A stretch of DNA of 64,000 bases from Scilla litardierei (Eukaryota; Streptophyta; Magnoliopsida; Asparagales; Asparagaceae): contig CM061141.1 of NCBI GenBank assembly GCA_030789695.1, positions 166,415,079 through 166,479,078 on the forward strand, in the 5' to 3' direction. The number at the start of each line of letters is the position of its first letter. Position 1 is the first letter of the stretch. This document shows positions 8,711 through 20,848 of this stretch, piece after piece. Below the pieces are notes generated by a model. That model was not told the origin of the DNA, did not search any database, and was given only the letters and a program-made list of their open reading frames with translations. The position numbers and the translations under genes are program-made.

Positions 8711-11700
8711 TGTAACACCCCGCTCCCTGGGATACCGATAAGTACAAATCTGTATCAGGTATTCCCGAAGAGGTGGGTGCTACGAAAAGAAGAACACAAT
8801 TTCATAACTCAAGAAGGTCTACTGCGCACTGCTAGGATAGTACCTGTAGCGTTCCAGACAACACAGAAACACAAAAAAAACCATCAACTCAATGCACCAA
8901 TATGTCACATATAAACAAACTGTTCAATTCCAACATCAACTACAAATCTCATACACAATATATAACCCCAAACTCACCAAAGTACATTAACACACCCAAA
9001 TTTCTCACACACTCACCCACACTCTCAAATCCAACCAACTGGGCTAGCAGGCCTCTAACTCCATGATCCAACCTGAAAAATATCAACGGGGACACGTCAC
9101 AGCGTGACCCAGTAGGAATTCCAAACCCAACTCACATGGTGCAAAAGGATACAATGCACTAATGCAACAAACTGGAAATAACTCATGGCATATCATAGAA
9201 ATTAAAGTACACAAGCATATACCCACATCATATCTATTAATCTGATAACAAAAACTCATACATGCGGCAAAGGATAACCTGCAAAACAAAGTGAGTGCTA
9301 CAAATAGAGGAGTAACTATAACTGTTCGAGTACAAAAATGCAACAACACACGATCCCTTTATATCTCGCTTACACCATGAATCCCTTCCTTAAGCCATTA
9401 TTAACATGTAACCTTACATATGCAATGAAACCTTACCAATTCTACCCAAACATTAGATCATTATAAGGGCTAAGGGAATTTCGCATAAAGTTATTATCGA
9501 CATAAATAACAATAATTCCCCTACACATGGTTTCATATTAATGACATCATGACATTAGTGCTAAAAAAATCTTAGTTAGTGAGAGCTCATTTCCATGAAC
9601 CTATTATAAGAAAGGAATGTTAGCTTGGACAACTTAGCAATCTTACCAACTTACAAGCATTCTTGCAAATGGTGACAAACTTAATATCCAACATATATAC
9701 TAAATTGCGAACCAAATATGGAAATCAAAGTTTGCATAAAGGGAACTTGTGGAAACTTGTAAACGATGATAATTAAGGTTCCTACACTTTCTAAAATCAT
9801 TTAGAGCTTCTAACTTGAAAGTTATCAAAAACTCTCTTACTAATTTTTCTTTTATACTAATTTTTCAAATGGGTTTTCATTTAAACATGGAACTTTAAGG
9901 GAGTTGGCAAGTGGCATTTTGTGTAGTATTCCTACCTTAAGTTTCTAATGCTTAGGATGTTATGGGAATGATTACGAAATGCTCAAAAAATTTCAGCAGA
10001 GTCTCTATTTATCAAAATTTTCTAATTACAACATAAGTAATATTAAAAGAGAAACATGCTATAACCAAAAAACATATAACCTTGCTCAAAGAATTATAGG
10101 AGAAGTGCCATAAATGAATGCTGGGACAAGCATGCACTAAAATTAACGACAAGCGTAATCCAAGTATGACAACACAATGAAAATCCAAGATTAAAGTTAA
10201 CATCATGCTCCAAATTCAATAGGACATCATTGCGGGTTAAAGATTGGTTGGCAACATGAGCTAATCTCCTTACAACAGTTAGATACGAGCTTAAGCATGT
10301 CTACCTTAGTAGTATTTAATTTAAGGATGCAACACTTACGGATAACCCACATTAAGATGCAACATTTAGTATAAAAATGCAACATTCTACCTCGAAGATG
10401 TAATACCAGCAAAACATTAACTCAACTTGCATGCTCTAGGCAATTTAGTACCTTCTAATTACCCTAAAACATCCTCTAGCAAATTTAGACAAGCTTTAGT
10501 AACTAACTTGTAACTTTGATGAATTTAGTGAGCTAAATGAGAACTTCACATAAGACACAACCTTCACATTAATACATCCTATGAAAACTAATGATGTTTC
10601 TATGTTTGCATACACTTTAATGAAATTCTAACTTCAAGGAAAAATGCTAACTTGGCCCAAATTAACATGGTGATTAAGGAAAATGCCACCTTTCACAATA
10701 AAACGTCACTTTTGGGCCAATTTGACATGGTGAGTACCAATAATGCAAACTTGCATTAGGATTTCAAATAAAACTACAACTCTATCACACATGAGAGCTA
10801 CAACTAACACACCAACACCAAATTAGAATTTAATTCACAAGTAGGGAATCCCAAAATGAAATCCTTAGCACAACGCATTAAGTTCCCCACAAAATGACAA
10901 CTTTCTCATGTGACTAATTAATCATCCTACGAGTTAACGACTTAGCACAAGATGGGGATCCTACTACAAATATTTCTACAACCCCTACATCAATACTTAC
11001 TAAGTTGAGTAGAGATTCCTACAAACAAATTATTACAAGCAACTTGAATAAAACTGCAAACTCTAAAAAATTTACTTAAAGGGCTGGAATAAAAATGCAA
11101 CCATTAAGGGACACATGTAACTTAAAAGAATCACTTATGCATTAGAATGAAAGGTTCACAACAATTGAGCTTGTACTTGGGAAACACAACAATAACAACA
11201 CACCAACACCAACGACACCAACAACAACAACAACAATCATAAATATAATCACAACGCACACATAATGTCCAATGATGCCATGATGCATATGAAACACAAA
11301 CAATGCGATGCAATGCAATGCAATGGGATGCCATGAATGAGCCGGCGTGCAAGTGTATCGTGCACCTACTCCGTTATCATGTGGAGCCACCTAATGGTAT
11401 CAAGAGGTTGCCCACGGCGAGTTCACCCGCCTCCTATCGTGTAAACTTTGTTCATGCCCGTGCACTCCATCTTCGTGTCCCTAATAATACCATATCACCC
11501 ATTCCATATTCTACGTGTAACGAACAACACACTGCCAATTTTCCATCTTATTTCCTTGTTCACATGTTTCACTTTTTATACAAATTAAATTGAATAAATA
11601 ACTTCCAACAACCCAAAATGAGGGCAATATCACAAAACATGGCCCATTTTCATACAAGAGAAATTTAATAATAAAGTTCCATGTTTCATGAGAAATTTAA

Positions 11701-13333
11701 GCAACACCTCTTCCCCATTTCGAAACTTTTCTACACCAAAACAAAATTAAAGCAACGCATTACTCAATAGTTTACTCCTCATCCCAAATGAAAATTAAAG
11801 CAACATCTCATCTCAATTAATTGCCCACATATGAAGTTAAGCAACATCTCATCTTAATTGGGTGCACACATATGAAAATTTAAACAAAATCTCTCTTAAT
11901 TGGTTGTTCCCATAATTCACATAATTTACCTGATTAGCACTTTTCATGCAAGGGAAAGTGGGAAATAAAGCTTCCAATATTCAACTTGAGGGCAATTTCA
12001 ACTTAATCGATGAAAATTGAACATAAAGAACAATTCTACTTAATTAAACTAGAACATAGCATCAATAATTTCAATACATCCTACAATTTCAACACAACAT
12101 GAAAATTGGGTATAAAGCAAAATTATCCCAACACATCATATAATTCCAATTTCACAAAATTAATGAAACAAAGCATTCAAGAACAACATGAAATCTAATC
12201 ATGGCATCAATTACTCCAACACATCATATTAATTCAATCTTGCATGCACCATGTCAAAGAAAGTCACAAAAACCCCAAAGATGCAAACTTTACTCTCAAC
12301 ATGCAATAAAAATGAAACATATGATTTGGGGATGGAATCCTACCTCTTAGGTGACTCCAAAATCCTCTTCCAAATTCATGACTCCATCATGGAATAAGCT
12401 TCCAAACCCTAGCTTCTCTTGATCCCAAACTCCCCACAACTACAAGCTAATCACTAAGGTTCTAAAGGAGAATGTGATATGGTGTTTGGGATTGAAAAAT
12501 AAAGAAACAAAGCCCAGAAATTTCGGCCCAGGTCTGATTTGGGTTTTGGGAGAAGGTTTTTGGCCATGGAATTGAGAGAAATTAAAGAAGATGAATGGTA
12601 GAAGGAGGGGATGGGCTAGGGCTTTGATTCCTCTCTTCCTTCTCTTCTTTTTCTTTCTCCAAGACCCCAAAAATTCGAAAACAAGGGGCTTCGGCCAGCA
12701 TGGGGGCATGGGGGAGTTCGGCCTGGGTTAGGGGAGTCGGCATCTTGGGGAGAGAATGAGGAAAAGAAAAAGAAAGGGAAGTGATGAGAAGAATGGAGAA
12801 GTTTGGGAGAAATGAGATTAATAAACATATTACAAGTTTGTCATTATCCCCATTCTCTCATCTGATATCTTAGCCCAACTATTACGGCCCAATCAACATT
12901 AACTAACAATAATCCAAGCCCAACTCTAGCTACCAACATTAACTAAGGCCTTCACAATAGGAATGATAAGATTAATCAACATCGCCAATAATAAAAATAC
13001 TGATACCAATAATAATAACAACATCACCAAAAATAACAACCAAACATCAATAATAATAATATCATTCATTAATAACTATCCCAGTATCACCAATTATTAT
13101 GAACATACCATTTTACTATAGACACTCACCAACTAAAATCGCTAAGCACGCTAATAAACACTAATAGCACGCTAACAATAATATCAATTTACTATCTAAC
13201 CACACGCATTCACTTATATATCCAAATCATATAATAGTCACCTGATAGCCATACCTGTAGGAAATCACTATACACACAACAAAATTACTGTATGCACACA
13301 CGCAAACATTATTTTACACATACGGGCATTACA
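8711..13333 (-). mobile_element. 4.6-kb solo LTR-like insert in G1
   Basis: The insert starts TGTAACACC and ends GGCATTACA, and is flanked by the 5-bp duplication accgc (8706-8710 and 13334-13338), which interrupts the antisense gene of G1. TG...CA ends, a 5-bp duplication and no coding region indicate a solo LTR left by recombination between two LTRs. Orientation is judged minus, because the sense end would then be GCGGGGTGTTACA, like the ends of the LTR at 22078-24961. Inside are AT-rich sequence and (AAC)n near 11200-11236. No open frame is credible. At 4623 bp it is very long for a solo LTR, so an unusual non-coding element cannot be excluded. Confidence 0.65.
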
Positions 13334-13401
13334 ACCGCTCCCTTCTGGAGAGGGTTCGCTCCGACCGACTGGCGGACGCACTGGTCTGGCAACTTCAGCA
13401 G

Positions 13402-13467
13402 GTTGGTCTTTCTGCCGCATCCGACCGTGCTTCACGACATCCCTGGCTCACACCTTCTATCTTGCAG
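13402..13467 (+). other. candidate intron 2 of the G1 antisense gene
   Basis: The 66-bp segment lies after CAACTTCAGCAG and reads GTTGGTCTTT...TATCTTGCAG. The equivalents are 25306-25371 in G2 and 43436-43498 in G3. G2 and G3 contain in-frame stops inside this segment, so their gene could continue only if it is spliced out. The G2 acceptor AG is changed to AT. Exon boundaries and neighbouring codons are conserved in all three copies. Confidence 0.65.
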
Positions 13468-13973
13468 GTCTCTGTAATGTCCATGGAGGCACAGCCCGCG
13501 CGGCACAGGCGATCGGTCTCGAGGAGTCCTTGTCTCCAGAGCGCCTAAGGGCTGGGATGGCCGACGTGGCAGTCGTAGAATTCCACATGGAAGCTCGCCG
13601 CTTGCGGCGTCAGGTGGACGAACTCACCTCCGAGGTGGAGGACTTGAAGGGGGCCCTGGAGGATGCTCAGAGGTCTGACCAAGACACGGAGGAGGCGTCC
13701 CACCGGGAGAGAAACGAGCTCTGGGCCGAGCTGGGAGCCCTGCAATAAGCGCACCCCGCCCGGCTCGTCGAGGAGGTGGAGAGGGGCTATGAGGGGTTCC
13801 AGAGGCCGAGGATCGCGGAAGCCCTCAAGGAGGCCTTCGAGTCCTATGAAGACCTCTTGGCCCCGAGGATCGTGAGAGCCTTTTGGGACTCCTTCCAGAG
13901 GTTCGAGGAGCGGTTCAGGCATGCACTTTCCCACCCCCCACCAGGTCCTGCGGAGCCTGCTCAATCAGAGTAA
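13468..13973 (+). pseudogene. G1 antisense gene, exon 3 (coiled-coil C-terminus)
   Basis: After a short variable start and one frameshift, the frame reads LEESLSPERLRAGMADVAVVE and on through heptad-rich LRRQVDELTSEVEDLKGALEDA and RERNELWAELGALQ. This is a coiled coil of about 80 residues. A TAA at 13746-13748 interrupts it. A conserved C-terminal block follows: RPRIAEALKEAFESYEDLLAP and FWDSFQRFEERFRHAL, ending at 13973. The same C-terminus is found in G2 and G3. A coiled coil suggests oligomerisation or binding to a partner such as Gag, but this is inference. Confidence 0.65.
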
Positions 13974-14544
13974 GGCGAGGCTCCGGGTGATGCCTCCTCC
14001 TGGGCCCCGGCGCCATATGCGACGTTTCCCCATCCTCGTTCCCTCATCTGCAACAAGGAACAGTTTTTTGGAAACAATAAATATTTTGTTTTGCTTGCCA
14101 CTTTACCTTTCCGTACGTTGTCATGTCCCCATGTTGTTCTTTCTCCTGTTTTCGTCAAGCGTCTTCTGGGTTGCCCCCTCTATTGCCCCCCTCCACTGGG
14201 GCTGGCCGTCGATTAGGACTGATGTGGGTCTTTCTCTACACTGATTGAGTTGTTTTCTTACGGTGGGAGTGGCCCTTCGCCTCGCGGATGACAGTAGTGG
14301 TCGGGTCGATTAGGGGGGTCGACCTTTTGAGGCTAACGTTTTGCAGCCCACCCGAGGGCGATCCATCGCTGACCCCTTACCACCTACTGTGTGGGGACAG
14401 ATAGGCCCCGGTATGTCACGTCGATTCTCCTGATGAGTCAGTACCTAGGAAGTGTTCTCGGCAGACCAGCTGTTCGACCCGCTGAGGGCTTGCCCGCGAT
14501 CCTCAAGTCGAGTGGGCGATCGCCTTGCTAGAGGGCCCACCTTT
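13974..14544. other. G1 non-coding stretch between antisense gene and repeat array
   Basis: No conserved coding frame is visible. In element orientation this is downstream of the hairpin array and downstream of the antisense gene's stop, so the two convergent transcripts should end around here. Confidence 0.4.
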
Positions 14545-14945
14545 AGTCTTACGGGCAGTCGGGTGATCAGCCCGCTGAGTGAGCTGCCCCCCAGCCTTAT
14601 GGCCGATTGGTTCGGTTGGCCCGCTGGGGGAGCTATACCTAGGCTTATGGTCAACCGTTGTACCGGCCTGCTGTGGGAGTTTCCCCCAGCCTTACGGATG
14701 GTCGGGTCGGTCTACATGCTTGGGGAGCTATCCCCAGGCTTACGGTAGATCGATGGAACGGCCATGCTGGGAGAGTTGCACCCAGCCTTACGGTCGACCC
14801 TTGGGATTGGCATGCTGGGAGAGTTTCCCCAGCCTTACGGACGATCCTTGGGATCCTCCCGCTGGGGGAGTTGCCCCAGCCTTACGGACGATCGTCATGA
14901 TTGGCCTGCTGGGGGAGCTTCCCCCAGCTTTGCGGCTGATTGCTG
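14545..14945 (-). repeat. G1 hairpin tandem-repeat array
   Basis: About seven to eight diverged units of 45-60 bp are present. Most contain an inverted repeat CTGGGGG...CCCCCAG with a loop of about 5 nt; the clearest is at 14908-14928. In the element's sense orientation the array directly follows gag. The same array, more regular, is at 20849-21475 in G2 and 41575-42340 in G3. Open frames running through it are only translations of the repeat. Confidence 0.8.
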
Positions 14946-15100
14946 AGCCTGATACGACGAGAAGGAGAAAGGGTTGTTTTAACGCGGACTAACATTTCAT
15001 TCTTTGAATACGAGAGTAAATTTGTAGGGAAATAAGCGGGGAAGTTAAAGGCAAGCTAATCTCACCTGGGGGTGAAGCCACGGCTGATTATTCCGCCCTC

Positions 15101-16768
15101 TCACTCGATGACGCGCATATCTGTCTGAAAGATATTCACCTTCTTTCCTTTGTCCATCTGTCTGGACGTCCCTTCTCCGGGGGTTGCTATTGGATCGTCG
15201 ACAAAATTCTCCAGGTGGCCTCGGCTGACCAATTTCTCAATATCCTTATTCAAGTGCCAGCAATCATCGGTGTCGTGGCCGTTGTCTTTGTGGTACTTGA
15301 AGTATTTCTCCTCGTCCCTACCGCCTTTCTTCATTTTCGGGTGTGGCCTACCAAAGCGACCTTCTCTCTGAGCCTGCACAAGGACGACGTCTGGAGTAGC
15401 GTTCAGCCTGGGGGGTTGTGCCTCCTCCTTGCGATGCTTTCCCTTGGCCTTCTTCTCCCGCCGGGGTTCATCCAGCTCGCGGCGTTCGCTTTCGTCTCGC
15501 TTGGATCCCAGCCTGACCCCCGTATGAAGACCCCCTTTCCCTACGGCCAACGCCTCCTTCGTCAGCATGTAAGGCTCTGCCCGGGCTATTACCTTAGCGA
15601 GGTCCCTCGGAGGCTCGTTGTACAGCGACTTCTTCAGGCCCCTGTGACGAAGCCCTTTCTTTAGGGCCGTTTTCACGACCTTCTTGGGACATCTCTCTAC
15701 ATTCAGTCTCTCGGTATTAAAGCAGTGCATGTAGCTTCTCAGGGATTCCCGGGGCCCTGCACCACATTGAACAGAAGCTCCGTGTCTGGTTTTATTCGTC
15801 GACCAGCCATAAACTGCTTGCAGAACTTTTGAAAAAGGTCCTTGAAGTTGTCGATGGAACGGTTTGGGAGGCTATGGTACCAGCTCCGGGCGGATTTTCG
15901 GAGAGTGGAGTAGAAACCTCGGCAGAGCAGGGCATCGTCGGCACCTTAGAATGCCATAACCCCGTCATAGTCCATCATGTGGTCTTCTGCGTCCCCCGTG
16001 CCGTCGTACTTTTCTAAAGTCGACACCTTGAATCTGGAGGGTACCCATGCATCGGTAATGCTCCTGGATAATGGGCAGCGGTCATCCCTGGAGCCCCAGG
16101 ACCTCCTCTCGTGTCGACACGAAGACCGAGCTGTCGAGGCGGGCTGACGGGGCCCGAGGGGAGTCCGCTCGGAGCCCACCCGAACCGGGAATAGGCATTG
16201 GTTGCCGAGCGCTTTTCCTCTCACGGCGGTACTCTTGGTTCATATGCCTCCTCCGACAGGGGCTCTCACTCCGATTGGGCCAGTCCTCGGTGGTTCGATG
16301 GTCAGGTGACCGCCAGCATGTCGAGCATAGTCGCCGAGACAAGGCTGTGGTTGACTCTTCTTTAGTCCACTCGGGCCCTCCCTCAACCTCATCCTGGAGT
16401 GAGGTGGGTGTGAGGGATCGTACCGGGATGAAGTTTGGCAGGGTGAACCGCCACTCTGGGTTGGCACCCTCGCCGCTGTGGTCAGACTACGGCCAAGCAT
16501 AAAGGTCGGCGGATGCCCCTTTGATCACGGTCGGCAGCTGGTCCTTCTTCTGGGAGGACCGTGCCGGTCGCGAGCTGCTGAATCGCCGCGGCCAATGTCC
16601 AGAGGTGGGCATTGGTCTCCTGGACGATGAGGCAGAGCTAATCTTGGATCACCGAACGCAAGTCACTGGTCCCCCCTGTTGTGTGGCTGTGCTGGTTCTC
16701 GGGCGGGACGTAGTCGCCTTCCTCGTGGATGGGGGCATGCGCCCCGTTCCGTTGCAAACAGGTTCCAT
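15101..16768 (-). pseudogene. gag: G1 gag
   Basis: Gag would package the element's RNA and form the particle. The start is judged to be the ATG at 16768, as in G2 and G3 (MEP...). Recognisable parts are LEKYDGTGDAEDHMMDYDGV near 16000, the retrotransposon gag fold, a KTALKKGLRHRGLKKSL basic block, and the C-terminal YHKDNGHDTDDCWHL motif followed by DIEKLVSRGHL. That motif is a zinc-knuckle-like C-X2-H-X4-H-X4-C. Here the first cysteine is phenylalanine (KYFKYHK), while G2 and G3 keep cysteine. The frame is broken by several shifts in its first two thirds. It ends with TGA at 15101-15103 and no pol follows. Confidence 0.75.
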
Positions 16769-16806
16769 TTCGGCGATGTGGTTATTCGACGTGGGTGTTT
16801 GTATGT

Positions 16807-16823
16807 TCCCACAAACGGCGCCA
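16807..16823 (-). promoter_or_regulatory. G1 primer-binding site
   Basis: On the minus strand the sequence two bases after the 5' LTR reads TGGCGCCGTTTGTGGGA. This is the tRNA-primer site of many plant Tat-type gypsy elements. G2 has TGGCGCCATCTGTGGG and G3 a mutated TGGCGTCCTCTGTGGG. Its position fixes the LTR boundary and the element's direction. Confidence 0.8.
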
Positions 16824-16825
16824 GA

Positions 16826-17668
16826 TGTTTACGGTTGGTTTCTCACAGCTGAATTATTGACCAGAGGACGGAAGGTCAACGTGGTCAAGGGGACGCGTGG
16901 GACCCACAAGTTCAGTCAGGTACGTGATTGGCTGACGAGGGAAGCACGGATCCTCGCACGGATCCTCACGTCACCTTGCCAAAGGGTAGCCTCGGCGAAG
17001 CTGGGTCCTTGGTGTGATGAGGGCGAGCGGGCTCGTTGCTGGGGACGCTCGGCCTTGGACGGAGGGGCATTGAGGAGTAGCCTCGGCACCGCCGGATCAG
17101 CCTAGGCTGAACAGATGAGGAAGCTCGTCAGGGGGCCGGACCTTGGTTCCGGCCAAGTCCCTGCCGATGCCTAAGTCAGAACGGATCTGAAAGATACACG
17201 GTGGGACCGGTATGGCTCACAGGATGGCTGATACGTGAGTCCTCGGACCGAGTTATGTGAGGAAATATAAAGTGGAAAACAAGGTCTTGTGTAGAATAAC
17301 TCCGTCTATCGGTATGCCGGAAGAGATCCTCTTCTATGTCGCCTCCCGAGTCCCTTTATAGGGATCGTTCCACGTTCTCCCCATCAACGTCCCCTTTCTC
17401 CGCCCCCATGATCTGCCTCTTTGAAGGCGCCTTCATGCGTCATGAAGGTGGGTTAATGGGGTCCCTTAATGGTGATTAAGGGGGTGTGCTTCGGGGAGCG
17501 GTTAGCTCCTGCTGACGTGGCTGATAGGGCGCATGTTCTGGTCGTGGCCGACCCGATTCCGAGTCTTTGTGGGGGCCTCGACGCTCGGCCTGATCTCCTT
17601 TGGGGCCTCCTGCTTCAAATGTGGGCTTAGGCCGCTCGATCTTGGGCCGTCTCAAGATGGTCGTATCA
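16826..17668 (-). repeat. G1 5' LTR (843 bp)
   Basis: Bounded on the left by the primer-binding site and on the right by GTATCA, with TG/CA termini. It aligns over its length with 6050-6842 and, reversed, with G2 and G3 LTRs. On the minus strand a CTATAAAGGGA box (+ strand reads 'tccctttatag' near 17350-17361) serves as the likely promoter. The flank to the right starts 'agtgt'. Confidence 0.85.
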
Positions 17669-17987
17669 AGTGTTAACGGAAGGACGTTTTTTGAAGATTC
17701 AATAGAAAGTTCAGAGTGTTTTACAAAAAAACTTTAGGGTTTTTAAAAAGCGGCTCAAAGTTTAGGGTGTTTTCTTGAAATATAGCATTTAATTATTGCA
17801 TTAAAAGGTTCAAAATATCGACTGGTAGTGATACTAGTGATATACCTCGGTCTTTAAGATCAGATTTGTGTGGGTGAGACGAAACTGATCTTTTTTATTG
17901 GTACCTGGCAAAACTCTTCAAGTTGTCATCAAGATACATATATATTGTTGAGTTATTTCAATTCTAGTATGAGACTAAGATAACTTT
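17669..17987. other. spacer between G1 and G2
   Basis: These 319 bp are the only sequence between the two elements. They contain two similar pieces, 'ctttagggttttt' and 'gtttagggtgtttt', typical of decayed transposon sequence. The last five bases before G2 at 17988-17992 (gaaac) are its target duplication. No gene is seen. Confidence 0.5.
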
Positions 17988-17992
17988 GAAAC

Positions 17993-18928
17993 TGATACGA
18001 CTATTTTGGAGAATCCCAATAGCAAGAGGCCCGAACCCAGGCCAATGGCGTGAGGCCCATGAATGGGGTTTGGCCCAACCGACGAGGCCCGCGAAAGGAA
18101 TTGGAGTCGGACCTGCTGCGACCCGATGAACACGCGATTAGCCCATGCTCGTAGGAAATAATCGTTCTCCTAAAAAGCGAGGCACCTTAATGACCATTAA
18201 GGAGCCCATTAATCGACTTCCCCACGACGCATGCAGGCACCTCTACGGAGGTGGATCGCGGGGCATGAGTGGGGAGCAGTCAGGGGACGTGGATTGGGGG
18301 CAATCGTGGACAAAACCGTATAAAGGGACCACAGAGGCAACAGAGAAGCGGATCGAATCCCGAGATCAACAATGGATGTATTCCTTTAACTGACTTTTCT
18401 TTCCGCCATTAAATTCCCTCCCAGAGCTCGGTCCAAGGATACGTATGTCGGCCTCCTTTCGAGCCGCACCGATCCTGCCGAGCATCACTCAGATCTGTTC
18501 TGACTTAGGCATCGGAGGGGAATTGGCCGGAACCAAGGTCTGGCCTCCCGTGACGAGCTTCTTCGTCTGTCCAGGAAGAAGCGGAACCGAGGCGCAGAGG
18601 ACACCCCTCTGCACAGAACGAGCCCGCTCGCCACTAGCGAGCACTGACTGAGGCTTAACGAAAATCAGGGCGTCGAGGCTGCCCCTTGGCACTTGATCGA
18701 TTGAGGCCGAGCGTTCACCAAGGTGCCGAGGCTACCCCTCCACACCCCGCTGACTGAGGCCCTCAACTCTCCAAGCGACTCGCTTCCCGAGCCGAAGAGG
18801 GGCTCAGCGCAACCACCATCAAGGACACGAACGTTCGAAGGAACCAAGGGATCCAAACCGACCCCTTGACCACGTTGACTGTCGAGTCGTCAGTCAACGA
18901 TTCTGTGGTGAGAAAACACCTGTAAACA
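17993..18928 (+). repeat. G2 5' LTR (936 bp)
   Basis: Starts TGATACGAC and ends CTGTAAACA, directly before the primer-binding site. TATAAA at 18319-18324 is the likely promoter; the sequence after it is the transcribed leader. The U5 side contains degenerate repeats of 'gaggctacccctc' with 'gaggccgagcg'. Confidence 0.9.
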
Positions 18929-18930
18929 TC

Positions 18931-18946
18931 TGGCGCCATCTGTGGG
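18931..18946 (+). promoter_or_regulatory. G2 primer-binding site
   Basis: TGGCGCCATCTGTGGG starts two bases after the LTR. It matches the tRNA-primer site type of Tat-lineage gypsy elements. It is intact in this copy. Confidence 0.85.
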
Positions 18947-18977
18947 AATGAACGAAAGCCCAAGTCAAACCACCGGA

Positions 18978-20646
18978 ATGGAACCAGTCTGCAACAGCTC
19001 GGGGCGCATGCCCCCCATCCACGAGGAGGGTGATTACATCCCTCCCGAGAACCAGTACAGCCACATCACCGAGGGGACAGGCGACTCCTGATCGGTAACC
19101 CAAGAGCAGCTCCGCCTCTACGCCCAGGAAACCAACGCCCACCTCAAGACGTTGGTCACCACGATTCAGCAGCTCGTCGGCAACCCGTCCATCCAAGGAG
19201 ATGGGACGGTGAGGGCCCACCAGCAGGGAGGGGACCACCAACCTGTACGGTCCGTTGTGGTCATCGACCACGGTGACGGAGCAACCAACCCAGAACGGCG
19301 ATGTACCATGCCGGGCTTCATCCTGGTGCGATCCTCCACTCCCACCTCGCTTCGAGAGGGAGACGGGATGGGCCTCGAATAAGCTGGGGGCGAATCGGTT
19401 ACAGCCTCATCTTGACAGCCATGCTCGACAAACCGGCGACTGGCCGATCGCCAAGCCTCGGAGGACCGATCCCGTCAGAGCGAAAGTACCCGTCGAGTAA
19501 AGCTGGATAAATGAGAGTACCTGAGAGAGAAGAGGAACGCCCATCGATCAACTCCCAGCCCCGGCTCGGCAGGAACTCGGGCGAGCCCCCGGCATGACCC
19601 CGCTCACTTGTCACAACTGGGCAACTACGGTGTAAGCATAGGAGGGCGCCCGGGGGTGCTAGTAGCGACCGTTGTCCGCTATCCTGAAGGATAACTGAGG
19701 CACGGGTACCCTCAAGATTCAAGGTGCCGACGTTGGAGAAGTACGACGGCACGGGCGATCCAGCAGACCACGTAATGGACTATGAGGGGGTCATGGTGTT
19801 CCAAGGGGCCGACGACACCCTGCTCTGCAGGGGTATTCCACCCTCCGGAAAGCGGCCAGGAGTTGGTACCATAGCCTCCCCAACCGTTCCATTGACAGCT
19901 TTGAGGACCTCTTCCAGCAGTTCTGCAAACAATTCATGGCCGGGCGTCAGGTAAAACTGGACTCAGAACTCCTGTTCAATGTGGTGCAGGGTCCTGTAGA
20001 AACCCTGAGGCACTACATGCGTCGCTTCAGCGCGGAGCGACTGAACATGGAGAGCTGTCCCGAGCTGGTCGTCAAGACAGCCCTGAAGAAAGGGCTCCGG
20101 CATAGGGGCCTGAAGAAATCGCTGCACAATGATCCTCTGAAAGACCTCGTCGGGGTCATAGCCCGAGAGGAACGCTACATGCTTACGGAAGAGGCGATGG
20201 CCGTGGATGACGGGAGTCACCCGACGGGGGCCAGGCGGGGATCCAAGCACAGCGAGAGCGAGCGCTGCTGCCCTGAAGAGCATCGGCAGGAGAAGAGGAC
20301 CCAAGGAAAGCAGCACATTGAGGAACCACGACACCCCCAGCTGAACACCACCCCGGACGTCGTCCTCGTGCACGCCCAAAAGGAGGGGCGCATTAGCAGG
20401 ACGCCTCCAAGGATGAAGAGAGGCGGAAGAGACGAGGAGAAATATTGCAAGTATCACAAGGACAATGACCATGACACCGATGACTGCTGGCATCTAAAGA
20501 AGGATATAGAGAAGTTGGTCAGCCATGGCCAATTGAAGAACTTCGTCGACGACTCAGCCCCCGCCCCCGGGAAGGGGACATCCAAGCAGTTGGACAAGGG
20601 AAAGAAGGTGAACGTGGTCCAGACGGCCATGCGCATCATCGAGTGA
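18978..20646 (+). pseudogene. gag: G2 gag
   Basis: The first ATG after the primer-binding site opens MEPVCNSSGRMPPIHEEGDY, conserved with G3. An in-frame TGA at 19089-19091 stands where G3 has glutamine. The gag core begins near 19728 with LEKYDGTGDPADHVMDYEGV. It then shifts frame and runs from 19936 as MAGRQVKLDSELLFNVVQGP to the end. The C-terminal EKYCKYHKDNDHDTDDCWHL keeps the zinc-knuckle-like C-X2-H-X4-H-X4-C. It ends at a TGA at 20644-20646. A GC-rich run of about 200 bp leads to the array. No protease motif (D-S/T-G) follows gag. Confidence 0.8.
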
Positions 20647-20848
20647 GCGGACGGGATGATCCGTTGTCGCCTTGCCTGGGCAAGGCTAGCTTGCCCTCGC
20701 CTCCTCCGTTTTTTATTTTCCTCCAAATGTACATGGAAAGAGAACTGTGTTAGTACATCTATGTCTCTCTCACTTTGTCTAGCCGGGCAAACGATTGCAG
20801 AACATGCAGGAAATCACCCCTCCGGAGAGAATGACGACGCGATCTACC

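Larger units (their letters stand above)
6050..17668 (-). mobile_element. gag-only LTR retrotransposon, copy G1
   Basis: The element reads right to left: 5' LTR 16826-17668, primer-binding site, gag to 15101, hairpin repeat array 14545-14945, antisense gene 7227-13973 (on the + strand), and 3' LTR 6050-6842. There is no protease, reverse transcriptase, RNase H or integrase between gag and the 3' LTR. The same is true of copies G2 and G3, so the absence is a family feature and not a deletion in one copy. This fits the group described as TR-GAG/Dasheng-like non-autonomous gypsy elements. The 3' LTR lacks its last 50 bp or so and no TSD is found. A 4.6-kb insert lies at 8711-13333. Confidence 0.8.

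Noticed and set aside
11131..11390. Cysteine/valine-rich minus-strand ORFs
   Set aside because: Produced by the (AAC)n and (CAATG)n simple repeats at 11200-11330 in a solo LTR.
14579..14992. Open frames with repeated PALR/LPP-like peptides
   Set aside because: They are translations of the hairpin tandem array. The same happens at 20759-21433 and 41482-42042. Frames differ between copies and no selection is apparent.
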